Assembly (NCBI GenBank): GCA_946408025.1
Contig: CAMJQJ010000012.1
Coordinates: 1 to 33,836, forward strand
DNA: 33,836 bases
Source: an uncultured Faecalitalea sp.
GTDB taxonomy: Bacteria; Bacillota_I; Bacilli_A; Erysipelotrichales; Erysipelotrichaceae
Reading direction: 5' to 3'
Shown: one piece after another, positions 1 through 10,200 of the stretch
Position numbering within the stretch: position 1 is the stretch's first letter
Layout: each line of letters begins with the position of its first letter
Made by a program: the position numbers and the translations under genes
Notes under the pieces: generated by a model
Seen by the model: the letters and a program-made list of their open reading frames with translations, nothing else
Database searches by the model: none
What the model was told of the DNA's origin: nothing

Positions 1-45
1 GATTTCCATTGGTGACTGGAGTTCAGACGTGTGCTCTTCCGATCT
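1..45. other. Illumina adapter and probable index (artefact)
   Basis: Positions 12-45 match the 34-base Illumina multiplexing (read 2 side) adapter exactly as I know it: it starts GTGACTGGAGTT and ends CTCTTCCGATCT. Positions 1-3 (GAT) fit the end of the P7 arm, and positions 4-11 (TTCCATTG) sit where an 8-base i7 index belongs. Genomic sequence therefore starts at 46. This is untrimmed library sequence at a contig end and should not be annotated as biology. Confidence 0.97.
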
Positions 46-1439
46 AGACTAAAATGGTGTTGGATAACAAATCTCGTTCTAAACAAGATATAGAAGATTT
101 GATGGTCACATTTAACCGTGGTTATACAAAAGGACATGCTTATAAGATGAGTGGATACGATCTTATGAATTTACAAAGCAGTAATCATCAAGGGATTAAT
201 ATAGGGAAAGTTATTGGAAAGAAAAATGGCCGACTTGTACTAGAGCTAACGAATGAATTAAATCAAAATGATGGAATTCGTATTGGAAAAGACTTGGGTT
301 GCCATGTCAATTTTTTATATGATAAAAAGGGTAAGTTGACGAGTCACATGCCTGCAGGTTCGGTTTGTGAGATCCAAGGCCCTAAACAAGCTAAAGTAGG
401 GGATACGATTTTGAAAACAACCTCTGTCTTAGTATATGAAAAAGTTGAAAAAAGAATTAAAGAAACGAATCGACAAATTCAATTGAATGCATCTATTTCT
501 TGTGATGGTGTTGGCTCTCCATTGATCTGCAGAATATATGATCAAAATATCGAAGTCAATGTGACTTCAAAAGATGTAGCCAGCCAAGCACAAAATCGTG
601 CTTTAGATGAAGTGATGATCAAGAAACAATTCAATAAGACAAAAGATAGTTATGCTTGTTTTGCCTCAATTGATGTGGATATTCCATCAAATATTTTCTT
701 TACGATTTCCAGTGTCAATGAATTAAGACGTAATGCTTTAGAAATGTTCAAATCAAAAAAATTAAAGAAACAACCAATCAAAGAAATAGATTATGTATAC
801 AAGCCACTTGTTTCAAAGACAGATCGAAACATTTATGAAGTTATGACACCGGATAAAAAGATGGATACTAAAGATTTATGGGTTTGTGAGATGGACCAAA
901 CAAAAGGGAATATTACTTCTTTGCGTGGATCTGTTTTACCTCATTTAGGGGATACAATGATTATTGATGGTATGAATGTTACCAATTCTTGGGCAGTTGC
1001 CGCTTTGTTGGAAATGGGATATAAACAGATTGTTTTAAGTGATGAAAACAAATTAGAAAATATTCATGATATTATGTACGCATTTAAAGAAAGATATGGA
1101 TTTGATGCACCAGTATTGGTTTGCGTTTATCAGCATCGCCGTTTGATGACGATGAATCATTGTATAATTAACACTGCCTTAAAAGATGGTAAGAGAAAAA
1201 ATTGCTCTTTATGCCGCCAATTCGAATTTAAACTCAAAGGAAAGGATAAAAAATCGGTTATCTGTTTTGGGGATAGAGAATGTCACTTATGTTTATATGA
1301 TGAAGTATTAAATGATAATATTGAACAAATTAGAAATTTAAAAACATATGGTATTAAAAATTTTAAGGCAGTTTTTTTGAACGAATCAAAACAAGAAATA
1401 TTAAAGGTTATCAAGCGTATTGAAAATATTAGCAATTAG
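46..1439 (+). CDS. U32 family peptidase, C-terminal part (5' truncated)
   Basis: This is the C-terminal portion of a long U32 peptidase/collagenase-like protein. Relatives such as RlhA and TrhP act in hydroxylation of rRNA or tRNA; which role applies here is unknown. The first residues include a FNRGYTKG segment typical of the end of the U32 core. The rest is the C-terminal (DUF3656-type) region, with GMNVTNSWAVAALLEMGYKQ and a Cys-rich tail (NCSLCRQ, CHLCLYD) like the conserved cysteines at the end of the family. The reading frame is open through position 46, where the adapter begins. ATG at 54 has no ribosome binding site and is probably internal, so the true start is lost. About 200-300 N-terminal residues are expected to be missing. 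Confidence 0.85.
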
Positions 1440-1453
1440 CTGAACCAAAATTA

Positions 1454-1462
1454 TGGTATAGT
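1454..1462 (+). promoter_or_regulatory. Extended -10 promoter for SIS gene
   Basis: TGG-TATAGT is an extended -10 element 23 bases before the ATG at 1486, with a ribosome binding site (AGAGGTG, 1471-1477) between them. No good -35 box is seen at the expected distance. Confidence 0.45.
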
Positions 1463-1485
1463 GTAATTGAAAGAGGTGAATACTT

Positions 1486-2220
1486 ATGAAAAACCGCATG
1501 ACGGAATTTATCTCTATAATGGAGAGTCAGTTGCACCGTGCCATGGAGCAAAAAGAATTATTAGAATGTGCGCATTTATTTGCAAATTCTATCTTAAATG
1601 ATGGTATTATTCATGTGTTTGGTTGCGGACATTCGCAAATGTTTGGAGAAGAGTTATGTTTCCGCACCGGAGGATTGGTACCAGTTAATGCAATTATGAT
1701 ACCTCAGTATAATATTTATCCTAAAGCACGACTATCTCAGCTTATGGAAAGACAAGAGGGATTTGCAAAAGGTGTTTTAGAATCTATGAATCCCCAACCT
1801 CAGGATATTATGGTCATAGTATCTGTTTCAGGAAGGAATGCAGCAGGTATCGATATGGCAATTGCCGCAAAAGAAAAGGGAATGAAAACAGTTTGTGTAA
1901 CATCTCTTGACTATAGTAATCAGGTTGAATCTCGTCACTCTAGTAAAAAACTTTTGAAAGATATATGTGATTTGGTAATAGATATATGTGGAGTGAAGGG
2001 AGATTCTGTTTTGGAAGATGAACGAGTGAGTGAAAAATTTTGCTCAACATCAACCATTGTTGCGATGTCATTGTTGAATGGTATTGTTGGTCAAACAATT
2101 GAAATATTAGCAGATGCGGGCATGAATCCTCCAATTTGGGTCAGTGGAAATCTAGATCGTGGTGATCAAATTAATCAAGAATTTATGGAGCGTTATAGAA
2201 GTCGAATTGATATATTATAA
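1486..2220 (+). CDS. SIS domain protein (UPF0309-type)
   Basis: A 244-residue sugar isomerase (SIS) fold protein, probably cytoplasmic, that would bind a phosphosugar. The segment IHVFGCGHSQMFGEELCFRTGG near residues 43-64 and the later VIVSVSGRNAAGIDMA are the two sugar-phosphate loops typical of the UPF0309 group, and the length is normal for the group. The ATG at 1486 follows AGAGGTG with an 8-base gap. It lies 46 bases after the U32 gene and 92 bases before enolase, and probably has its own promoter. The substrate is unknown; members of this family often sit with amino-sugar catabolic genes, which are absent here. Confidence 0.85.
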   Translation: MKNRMTEFISIMESQLHRAMEQKELLECAHLFANSILNDGIIHVFGCGHSQMFGEELCFRTGGLVPVNAIMIPQYNIYPKARLSQLMERQEGFAKGVLESMNPQPQDIMVIVSVSGRNAAGIDMAIAAKEKGMKTVCVTSLDYSNQVESRHSSKKLLKDICDLVIDICGVKGDSVLEDERVSEKFCSTSTIVAMSLLNGIVGQTIEILADAGMNPPIWVSGNLDRGDQINQEFMERYRSRIDIL

Positions 2221-2245
2221 TACCAGATAATACCAAGTTTTTTTA

Positions 2246-2274
2246 TTGAAACTAGGCTTATTTAGTGCTATCAT
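2246..2274 (+). promoter_or_regulatory. Promoter of eno
   Basis: TTGAAA (2246-2251), a 17-base spacer and TATCAT (2269-2274) with a TGC extension directly before the -10. It lies 38 bases upstream of the enolase start, ahead of the strong AAAGGAGG at 2295-2302. Confidence 0.75.
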
Positions 2275-2282
2275 TTTAATAG

Positions 2283-3626
<1,344 letters not shown>

Positions 3627-3640
3627 GCCTTGTAAAAATT

Positions 3641-3663
3641 GACCTCTTCGGAGGTCTTTTTTG
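3641..3663 (+). terminator. eno terminator
   Basis: Perfect 6-bp stem GACCTC/GAGGTC closed by a TTCG tetraloop, followed by six T, 14 bases after the enolase stop. Confidence 0.95.
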
Positions 3664-3691
3664 TTTATCTATACAATATATCATGTATAAT
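3661..3691 (+). promoter_or_regulatory. Candidate promoter of HAD-dipeptidase operon
   Basis: TATAAT at 3686-3691, 23 bases before the ATG at 3715. TTGTTT at 3661-3666 is a possible -35 but gives a long 19-base spacer and overlaps the T-tract of the eno terminator. Confidence 0.5.
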
Positions 3692-3714
3692 TTATGTGTT
3701 GTTGGAGGTTTAAT

Positions 3715-4533
3715 ATGAAAGCTATAATTTGTGATTTGGATGGTTCTTTGATGCCACCAAGCAGTGGACTATATGTCAGTGAAAAAGTAAAAGAAAAATT
3801 AATTGAAATTCAAAAACAAGGAATCATGGTTATTTTAAATTCAGCCAGGATCATTCAAGGGGTATATCCTCTGGCAAAACAAATTCAAATGGAACATTTT
3901 GGTGGTTATGTTATTTCTTGCAACGGATGTCATGTGATGAATGTTAAGACAAATGAAACTGTATTCGAATATCAGATATTGAAAAAGGATGCTTTGTTCA
4001 TTTGGCAAACTTGTATGAAATATGGTTTAAAACCAGGTATTTCTCAACCTGAGTATATGTTGGCAGAAGATTTTGTGATTGGATATCAATTGGATCGAAA
4101 TAATTGTGAAGTGGATTATTTACTAACTAGAAGCCCAAAACAATATATAGAAGGTCCTATCTGGAAATGTTGTATTTCAGAAACAAAAGAACAATTAGAT
4201 ATTTGTTTTAAAGATGTAAAAAGAATAATTGAATCACATTGTGATTTAAAAGTCATTCGTAGTACGCCTACAATGGTTGATATTATTGATAATAAGGTAG
4301 ATAAAACTATAGCTGTGGATCGACTATTAAATAAGTTGAATATTAAATGGCGAGATGTCAGTGTTATCGGAGATACGAATTCAGATCTTGGATGTATTCA
4401 AAAAGCGGGCTTTGGTGTGACTTTGGAAAATGGAAGTGAAGCTTGTAAAGATACAGCTGATATGATCGTACCATCTTGTTTTGATGATGGATGTATTATG
4501 TGGCTTGATAGAATTCTGGAGGACTTTAGATGA
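3715..4533 (+). CDS. HAD superfamily hydrolase (Cof-like phosphatase)
   Basis: A 272-residue haloacid dehalogenase-fold phosphatase of the Cof/IIB type, probably cytoplasmic and acting on small phosphorylated metabolites. Motif I is ICDLDGSLMPP at the N-terminus (nucleophile Asp and second Asp), motif II is the Ser in VILNSAR, and motif IV is VIGDTNSDLG (GDxxxD) near residue 220, followed by the usual GFGVTLENGSEACKDTADMI stretch. A longer reading from an in-frame ATG at 3694 is possible, but GGAGG at 3704-3708 points to 3715. It shares a 4-base ATGA overlap with the dipeptidase downstream, so the two are translationally coupled. The substrate cannot be read from sequence. Confidence 0.9.
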   Translation: MKAIICDLDGSLMPPSSGLYVSEKVKEKLIEIQKQGIMVILNSARIIQGVYPLAKQIQMEHFGGYVISCNGCHVMNVKTNETVFEYQILKKDALFIWQTCMKYGLKPGISQPEYMLAEDFVIGYQLDRNNCEVDYLLTRSPKQYIEGPIWKCCISETKEQLDICFKDVKRIIESHCDLKVIRSTPTMVDIIDNKVDKTIAVDRLLNKLNIKWRDVSVIGDTNSDLGCIQKAGFGVTLENGSEACKDTADMIVPSCFDDGCIMWLDRILEDFR

Positions 4534-5537
4534 AAGTAATAGATATGCACTGTGATACGATCTTAGGGTTATTAGAAAAAGAGCAAAAGTATCAAGAGGT
4601 TTCACTTTATGCCAATGATCTTTGTGTTGACATTCAAAAATTAAAAGCTGGAGATTATCTGGTTCAAAATTTTGCCTTGTTTACAGATCAGAAAATATTA
4701 GAAATACCTGAACATCAAACTATGAAACTAGTAGATATGTATTATCGAATGTTAGAAGAAAATCAGGAATATATTGCGCCAGTATTACGCTATGAAGATA
4801 TCGAACGAAATGCTAAAGCTGGCAAGTTATCTGCCATGTTAACATTAGAAGATGGTGGAGTTGTCTTTGATGATCTGGCGATGTTAAGAAACTATTATCG
4901 TATGGGTGTACGAATGATAGCTTTGACATGGAATTATGAAAATGGGATTGGTTTTCCTAATTTATCCATTAATGATATGGGAAAGGATTATAAACAGGCT
5001 AATTTTTTTCAAAGAGTGGATACAGTAAATGGATTGACAGATTTTGGAATTGAATACATTCAGGAAATGGAGCATTTAGGTATGCTCATCGATGTTTCAC
5101 ATTTAAATGATGCTGGTTTTTATGATGTATTAAGCTATACATCTAAGCCGTTTGTGGCATCACATTCAAATGCAAGAAGTATTTGCCCAGTGGCGCGTAA
5201 TATGTCTGATGATATGATTTTAGAACTGGCTAAACGTGGTGGGGTCATGGGAATCAATTTCTGTGGTGATTTTCTAGCTTTACATGATCAAGAAAACGGA
5301 CCAAGTAGAATTTCAGATATGGTTGAACAAATCAAATATATCAAAAACTTAGCAGGTATTGATGTTATTGGTCTCGGAACAGATTTTGATGGAATCAATT
5401 CAGAATTGGAAATAAAAGACGCCTCGCAAATATCAAAATTAGCCAAGGCTTTAAAAGAAGAGAATTTTACTGAAGAAGAAATCGAAAAAATATTTTATAA
5501 GAATGTATTAAGAGTATATAAGGAAGTATTAAAATAG
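4530..5537 (+). CDS. Membrane-dipeptidase family (M19) peptidase
   Basis: A 335-residue zinc dipeptidase of the renal dipeptidase (M19) family, which cleaves dipeptides, often with tolerance for a D-residue at the C-terminal side. Visible metal and active-site landmarks are DMHCDT at the N-terminus (HxD), LTLEDGG (bridging Glu), IDVSHL, ASHSNAR and GLGTDFDG near residue 280. No signal peptide is seen, so the protein is probably cytoplasmic like other Firmicute members. The start overlaps the HAD gene by ATGA, with GGAGGA just upstream. Together with DppA further along, it suggests peptide scavenging. Confidence 0.93.
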   Translation: MKVIDMHCDTILGLLEKEQKYQEVSLYANDLCVDIQKLKAGDYLVQNFALFTDQKILEIPEHQTMKLVDMYYRMLEENQEYIAPVLRYEDIERNAKAGKLSAMLTLEDGGVVFDDLAMLRNYYRMGVRMIALTWNYENGIGFPNLSINDMGKDYKQANFFQRVDTVNGLTDFGIEYIQEMEHLGMLIDVSHLNDAGFYDVLSYTSKPFVASHSNARSICPVARNMSDDMILELAKRGGVMGINFCGDFLALHDQENGPSRISDMVEQIKYIKNLAGIDVIGLGTDFDGINSELEIKDASQISKLAKALKEENFTEEEIEKIFYKNVLRVYKEVLK

Positions 5538-5552
5538 AGTGCTTCCTATTTT
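5521..5552 (+). terminator. Weak terminator of dipeptidase gene
   Basis: AGGAAG (5521-5526) can pair with CTTCCT (5542-5547), followed by a T-rich run. The stem overlaps the last codons and the loop is long (15 bases), so this is a weak call. Confidence 0.35.
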
Positions 5553-5579
5553 ATTATTTCATTTTTTAGCACTTAAGTG

Positions 5580-5607
5580 TTGACTCTGCCAAAAAATGTG
5601 CTATGAT
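5580..5607 (+). promoter_or_regulatory. hsp20 promoter
   Basis: TTGACT (5580-5585), a 16-base spacer and TATGAT (5602-5607), with TGC in front of the -10. It lies immediately upstream of the CIRCE element. A second inverted repeat, TAGCAC (5567-5572) with GTGCTA (5598-5603), brackets the -35 box. Confidence 0.8.
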
Positions 5608-5608
5608 A

Positions 5609-5635
5609 TTAGCAGTTAGATAAATGGAGTGCTAA
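5609..5635 (+). promoter_or_regulatory. CIRCE operator (HrcA binding site)
   Basis: TTAGCAGTT, nine bases, then GAGTGCTAA. This is the 9-9-9 CIRCE architecture: the right arm is a perfect match and the left arm has two changes from TTAGCACTC. It overlaps the predicted transcription start of hsp20, so HrcA binding would repress the gene until heat shock. hrcA itself is not in the window. Confidence 0.9.
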
Positions 5636-5672
5636 CTGATAGAATTTCATACAGAAATAAGGAGGCGATATT

Positions 5673-6083
5673 ATGAAATACTATCCAGGATTTAATAGAT
5701 TTGATTTATTTGATGATTTTTTCTCAGATGCAACAACAAAAACTGCTAATGTTCTAAAGACAGATATTCATGAAAAAGATGGATATTATATTTTAAGCAT
5801 GGAAGCTCCAGGTGTTAAAAAAGAAGATATTCAAATTGAATTGAAAGATGGTTATTTGAAAGTTACAGCATCTAGAAACAGTTCTAAAGAAGATAAAGAT
5901 GAAAAAGGACGCATTATTCGTCAAGAACGTTATTCTGGAAGCAGCTCTCGTAGCTTCTATGTAGGAGAAGGAATCAAACAGGAAGATGTTAAAGCAAACT
6001 TTGACAATGGTGAATTAATTATCTCAATTCCTACAGAAACTAAGAAAGTTGAAGAAGAAACAAAATTCATTCCAATCTTATAA
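5673..6083 (+). CDS. Hsp20/alpha-crystallin small heat-shock protein
   Basis: A 136-residue ATP-independent holdase that binds unfolding proteins in the cytoplasm. The alpha-crystallin domain covers roughly residues 25-130, with KTDIHEKDGYYILSMEAPGV, EDIQIELKDGYLKVTA and the conserved FDNGELIISIPT. The C-terminal IPIL is the I-x-I/V anchor used in oligomer assembly. AAGGAGG at 5659-5665 sets the start. It is a single-gene unit under a CIRCE operator, which supports heat-shock induction through HrcA. Control of Hsp20 by CIRCE is less common than control of groES or dnaK operons. Confidence 0.96.
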   Translation: MKYYPGFNRFDLFDDFFSDATTKTANVLKTDIHEKDGYYILSMEAPGVKKEDIQIELKDGYLKVTASRNSSKEDKDEKGRIIRQERYSGSSSRSFYVGEGIKQEDVKANFDNGELIISIPTETKKVEEETKFIPIL

Positions 6084-6086
6084 ATT

Positions 6087-6112
6087 AAGCATGCCTTTAA
6101 GGCATGCTTTTT
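6087..6112 (+). terminator. hsp20 terminator
   Basis: Perfect 9-bp stem AAGCATGCC/GGCATGCTT with a 5-base loop and a short T run, starting 4 bases after the stop codon. Confidence 0.92.
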
Positions 6113-6158
6113 CTAATTATCAAATTATAAATCATATCTTTTCTTTTTTAAAAAAAAC

Positions 6159-6167
6159 TGTTAAAAT
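6159..6167 (+). promoter_or_regulatory. tRNA promoter (extended -10)
   Basis: TGT-TAAAAT, ending 14 bases before the first base of the tRNA, between the hsp20 terminator and the tRNA. No good -35 is seen. Confidence 0.5.
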
Positions 6168-6181
6168 AATTAAGCACATAT

Positions 6182-6256
6182 GGCGCGTTCGGCAAGCGGT
6201 TAAGCCACAGCCCTCTCAAGGCTGTATCACGGGTTCGAGTCCCGTACGCGCTACCA
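6182..6256 (+). tRNA. tRNA-Glu (anticodon CTC)
   Basis: A full cloverleaf can be drawn. The acceptor stem is GGCGCGT/ACGCGCT (6 pairs plus a terminal G-U). The D arm is GGC/GCC with loop AAGCGGTTAA. The anticodon stem is CAGCC/GGCTG around loop CTCTCAA, giving anticodon CTC, which reads GAG (Glu). The T arm is ACGGG/CCCGT with loop TTCGAGT. The discriminator base is A at 6253, and CCA is encoded at 6254-6256. It stands alone between two terminators. A CTC isoacceptor would supplement the usual TTC tRNA-Glu. Confidence 0.95.
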
Positions 6257-6266
6257 TCTGCTTGTT

Positions 6267-6290
6267 AAGCCTTTGTTTAAAGGCTTTTTG
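6267..6290 (+). terminator. tRNA terminator
   Basis: Perfect 8-bp stem AAGCCTTT/AAAGGCTT with loop GTTT and a T run, 10 bases after the CCA end of the tRNA. Confidence 0.92.
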
Positions 6291-6352
6291 TTTGCTTTTA
6301 ATGCTAAATATGTAGATACGACACAGGATATTATATAACTAGAGAGTGAAGA

Positions 6353-7120
6353 TTAATTAAAAATAATGTTGCTTTGTCTATTATATATAAATTGAAGAAT
6401 ATTTTTTAATATGAATAACATGAGAATTTCTAAAATAGAGAATATAAGAATGGCAACAGGTAGATAAAATAATATTCCAACAAAATCATAAATTATTTGA
6501 ATAATAGGAATGGATGAAGGAAAACCCACAAAAAGATAATTAGAATGAAGGAGATAATTTACTCCCATCGCAATCATTGTTAAGAATGCTAACATAGGAA
6601 TGTTAAATTTTAAATCTTGAAAACTTAGAGATTTAAGTTGTCTTAACTGCATGACTCCCATAAAAGTAATTGTTCCATGTGAGATAAAAAAATAGATGAC
6701 ACGATAAGAGAATGCTTGATTGATCGAGGCAATGGTTGCTGGATAACATAGAGCAATCAATGCGCCAAGCATATTATTGACTGCGATAAAATGTCGCAGT
6801 TTTTCATTATCCAGCCAGAATGCCAGAAAGGATGTCCAGATACAGATAGAACACAGATGCAAAGGAAGAATCTCCGTAAAGATAGGGTATGGACATTTGA
6901 AAATGTTCCAGATGTAATAGATGAATTCACAACATATTAAAAAAAGAGAGACAATTTTCTCAAATTTTTTTATTTTTTCTTCATCATAGTCTTTAGATAT
7001 CTTCAAACCTAGAAATATACAGCAGAGAATCAATATTAAGAATAATAAGTGTGTTATTGAAAACATAATAAATGGCTTCTGTGCCGGACTTTCCATTGTA
7101 TAATAACCAAAAAAATCCAT
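6353..7120 (-). CDS. YwaF-like integral membrane protein (TIGR02206 type)
   Basis: A 255-residue polytopic membrane protein with about seven hydrophobic segments. It resembles the YwaF/TIGR02206 group (related to TMEM164) through LPLHLCSICIW near residue 85 and FISHGTITFMGV near residue 145, the two conserved polar spots inside the membrane. The function of the bacterial group is not established, although its conserved His and Cys suggest a lipid-handling enzyme. The start is set by AAAGGAGAT just upstream. It is a single gene, divergent from the SNF2 helicase. Confidence 0.8.
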   Translation of the reverse strand: MDFFGYYTMESPAQKPFIMFSITHLLFLILILCCIFLGLKISKDYDEEKIKKFEKIVSLFLICCEFIYYIWNIFKCPYPIFTEILPLHLCSICIWTSFLAFWLDNEKLRHFIAVNNMLGALIALCYPATIASINQAFSYRVIYFFISHGTITFMGVMQLRQLKSLSFQDLKFNIPMLAFLTMIAMGVNYLLHSNYLFVGFPSSIPIIQIIYDFVGILFYLPVAILIFSILEILMLFILKNILQFIYNRQSNIIFN

Positions 7121-7143
7121 AAATATCTCCTTTCAATGAATGT

Positions 7144-7152
7144 ATTTTATCA
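7144..7152 (-). promoter_or_regulatory. Extended -10 promoter of ywaF-like gene
   Basis: On the minus strand, TGA-TAAAAT lies 23 bases upstream of the start codon. No matching -35 is seen. Confidence 0.5.
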
Positions 7153-7205
7153 TATCTAGCTTGAAATTTTATTTGTTTTTTTCATCCATGAATTTTTGAG
7201 AATAG

Positions 7206-7214
7206 TGGTAAAAT
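7206..7214 (+). promoter_or_regulatory. Extended -10 promoter of SNF2 gene
   Basis: TGG-TAAAAT, 29 bases before the ATG at 7244 and ahead of AGAGGTGAGG at 7231-7240. It is divergent from the ywaF-like promoter about 55 bases away. Confidence 0.5.
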
Positions 7215-7243
7215 GATATAAACAGTTGATAAGAGGTGAGGCC

Positions 7244-10200
7244 ATGCGACTTTTACATAGGAATGAACTTGATTTTATTGGTTTGGATATCCGCACGATT
7301 AATTTATCAAAACGATACTTCGAGAGTGGAGCTATCCAATTGCTTCATATTGAAGAAGTGGAAGATTCGTATGGTGTATATCATGATGTATCAGCTGTAT
7401 TAGAAGTTCACGGACATTTAAACGAATGTTCTTTTCGTATCAATGATTATATGGAAATTGAAAATGAACAATGTGATTGTCCTTGGGGAAGTTATGGTAT
7501 CTGTGCTCATATTGGAACTGTAATCCATATGATTTCATTAATGACATTTGATACATTCCCGTATCATTATCAGAAAACAACAAGTACACTTCAAAAATAT
7601 TTGTTAGATAAAGAAGAAAAAAGAAAAGAAGCAGAACTTCTTAGACAAAAGATGATCGTGAAAAGAAGAAAGAATGAATCTAGAAAAATGATCGATCAAT
7701 TTCAAAGAAATTATCGGGAACGATTAAACCTTATAGTAAAAAAAGAATCCTATCATTTGATTCCTAATTTTATCTTTGATGAAGACAGGCTTCTGATTGG
7801 TTTTCAAATTGCACGGGATAAACCATATATTATTAAAAATCTATATACATTTATAGATAATTTAGACAATCATGAAACAGTACGATATGGGAAGTTTCTT
7901 GAAGTCTATCATGATATTAATGGTTTTGATGAATTATCAAAAAAATGGATCGAATTGATTAAAACTGAGCATAGACCCCAAACCAGTCTTTACTATACAC
8001 GAATGTATGAAGGACATTATGATTCTAATCGATATTTAAAAATTGATAATGAAAATATCCATAAGTTCTTTGATCTTTTTAAAGATGAAAAAAAGATCAA
8101 TCTAACCTTTTTAGAAAAAGAGTTTACCTATCCAATAAAGGTATCAGAGAATGAGTATAGTTATCTCATATCTAAACAAGATAGTCTTGATTTAATTGAA
8201 GGTAAAGATGCCTATTATTTGATATCGTATGATCAAATTGTACGATACCCTATTGAAAATTATAGTGATTTAAAAGAATTTATTTCGTCTATTTCTTTAG
8301 AACCACTATATGTTGATAAAGATGATTTTGCATCTTTTGAACATTATGTATTAAGCCCAAATCAAAAGTATTTGGATATTAAAGATGAAAGAGAGAAACA
8401 ACTTGTTTCTGTATTTATTCCTAAATCATTTAAAGTATACGGTGATTTGTTTAATGATGATACCGTTGTGTTTCATGCAATAGGAATAGATGAAAATCAG
8501 GAAGTAGAAATCATTAAAAGCAATCATTTTCAACCTAGCCTTCAAAGCGATTTGATCAAAACAATCTTGGAAAATGAAGCAGATTATATTGCAGATCACA
8601 AAGCATACTTTAATTTAGATAGACCAGAAACCTTTGAACTAATTGAAGAAGGGACAAAAATATTATCACAGTATTGTGAAGTATTTGTATCTGAAGAATT
8701 AAAGAAATTAGGAAAAAGTACAAAATATAATTTGCATGTTGGTGTAAGCTTTGAAAATAATTTATTGGAAGTGAATCTTGAAAGTGAAGATTTTGATGTC
8801 AATGAAGTAGATGCCATCTTGAGGGCATATCATAAAAAGAAAAAGTATTTTCGTTTGAAAAGTGGATTGATGATTCATCTTGAAAGCAATGAACTTGATG
8901 AACTAGATAGTTTAATGCAGGAATATGATCTGAAATTTAAAGACTTTCATGATGGAAAATTGATCATGGATAATTATCGAGCCCTGAGTTTAGATAAACA
9001 TTTGGATCAAATGAATTTCATCAAGGTGACTAAAGACGATTCTTTGAGTCAATACATCAAAGGATTTGAAAATATGTCAAATCAAATTGAAATTGATGAT
9101 CAATATAATGCTGTGTTACGGCCTTATCAAAAGGTGGGAACAAGATGGTTATTGACTTTATACAGTTATAATCTTAATGGCATTTTGGCGGACGAAATGG
9201 GCTTAGGCAAAACATTACAAGTCATTGCCATGCTGGATTCTATACGAGATAAAAATAAGACAAGTTTAGTGGTATGTCCTGCTTCTTTGATTTATAACTG
9301 GGAAGATGAGATTGCCAAATTCTCAAAAACGCTGAACTGTATCAGCATCACTGGAGCAAAAGCAAAAAGAACATTAGGAATTCAAAATTATCAAGAATAT
9401 GATCTTTTGATTACGTCGTATGATTATTTAAGAAGGGATGTAGATCTATATCAAGATCATGAATTTGAATGTATCATCTTAGATGAAGCTCAGAATATTA
9501 AAAATCAAAAGACAAAGAATGCTCAATTTGTGAAAAGGTTAAAGGCAAATCATAGAATTGCCTTAAGTGGAACACCTATTGAGAACTCTTTGGCTGAATT
9601 ATGGTCAATTTTTGATTTTTTGATGCCGGGATATTTATACTCATATCATTATTTTAAGCAGGAATATGAAATTCCTATTACGCTCGATGAAGATGAAAAA
9701 ACAACAAAGAGACTTAGGAATTTGGTAAATCCCTTTATTCTTCGAAGAACGAAAAAAGAAGTATTAAAAGAGCTGCCAGATAAAGTTGATCACAAGTATA
9801 TGTTAGAATTTAGTGCTTCAGAAAAGAAGTTATATCTAGCAAATCTTACGATGGTCAACAAAGAAATGCAGACAAAGATGAAAGAGGTGCATTTTGATCA
9901 TATTGCCGTTTTGGCAATGTTGACAAAGCTAAGACAAATTTGCTGCGATGCACGACTGATTTATGATAATATCAAAGAACCTTCTACTAAGGTTAATGCA
10001 ACGATCAGTTTAATCAAAACATTGACGGAAAACAACAAAAAGATCTTATTATTTTCAGCATTTACATCATTATTAGATTTAGTCAGCAATCAACTTGATA
10101 AGGAGCAGATTTCTTATTATATGTTGACGGGCAGCACGAATAAGGAAGACAGAAGAAAGCTTGTAAACAATTTTAATGAAGACGATACAAGTGTATTTTT

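Noticed and set aside
3694..3714. Upstream start of the HAD gene
   Set aside because: No ribosome binding site at suitable distance; GGAGG at 3704-3708 serves ATG 3715.
6049..6315. Open reading of 88 codons across the hsp20 end and the tRNA
   Set aside because: It runs through the hsp20 stop region, a terminator and a complete tRNA; no ribosome binding site or family resemblance.
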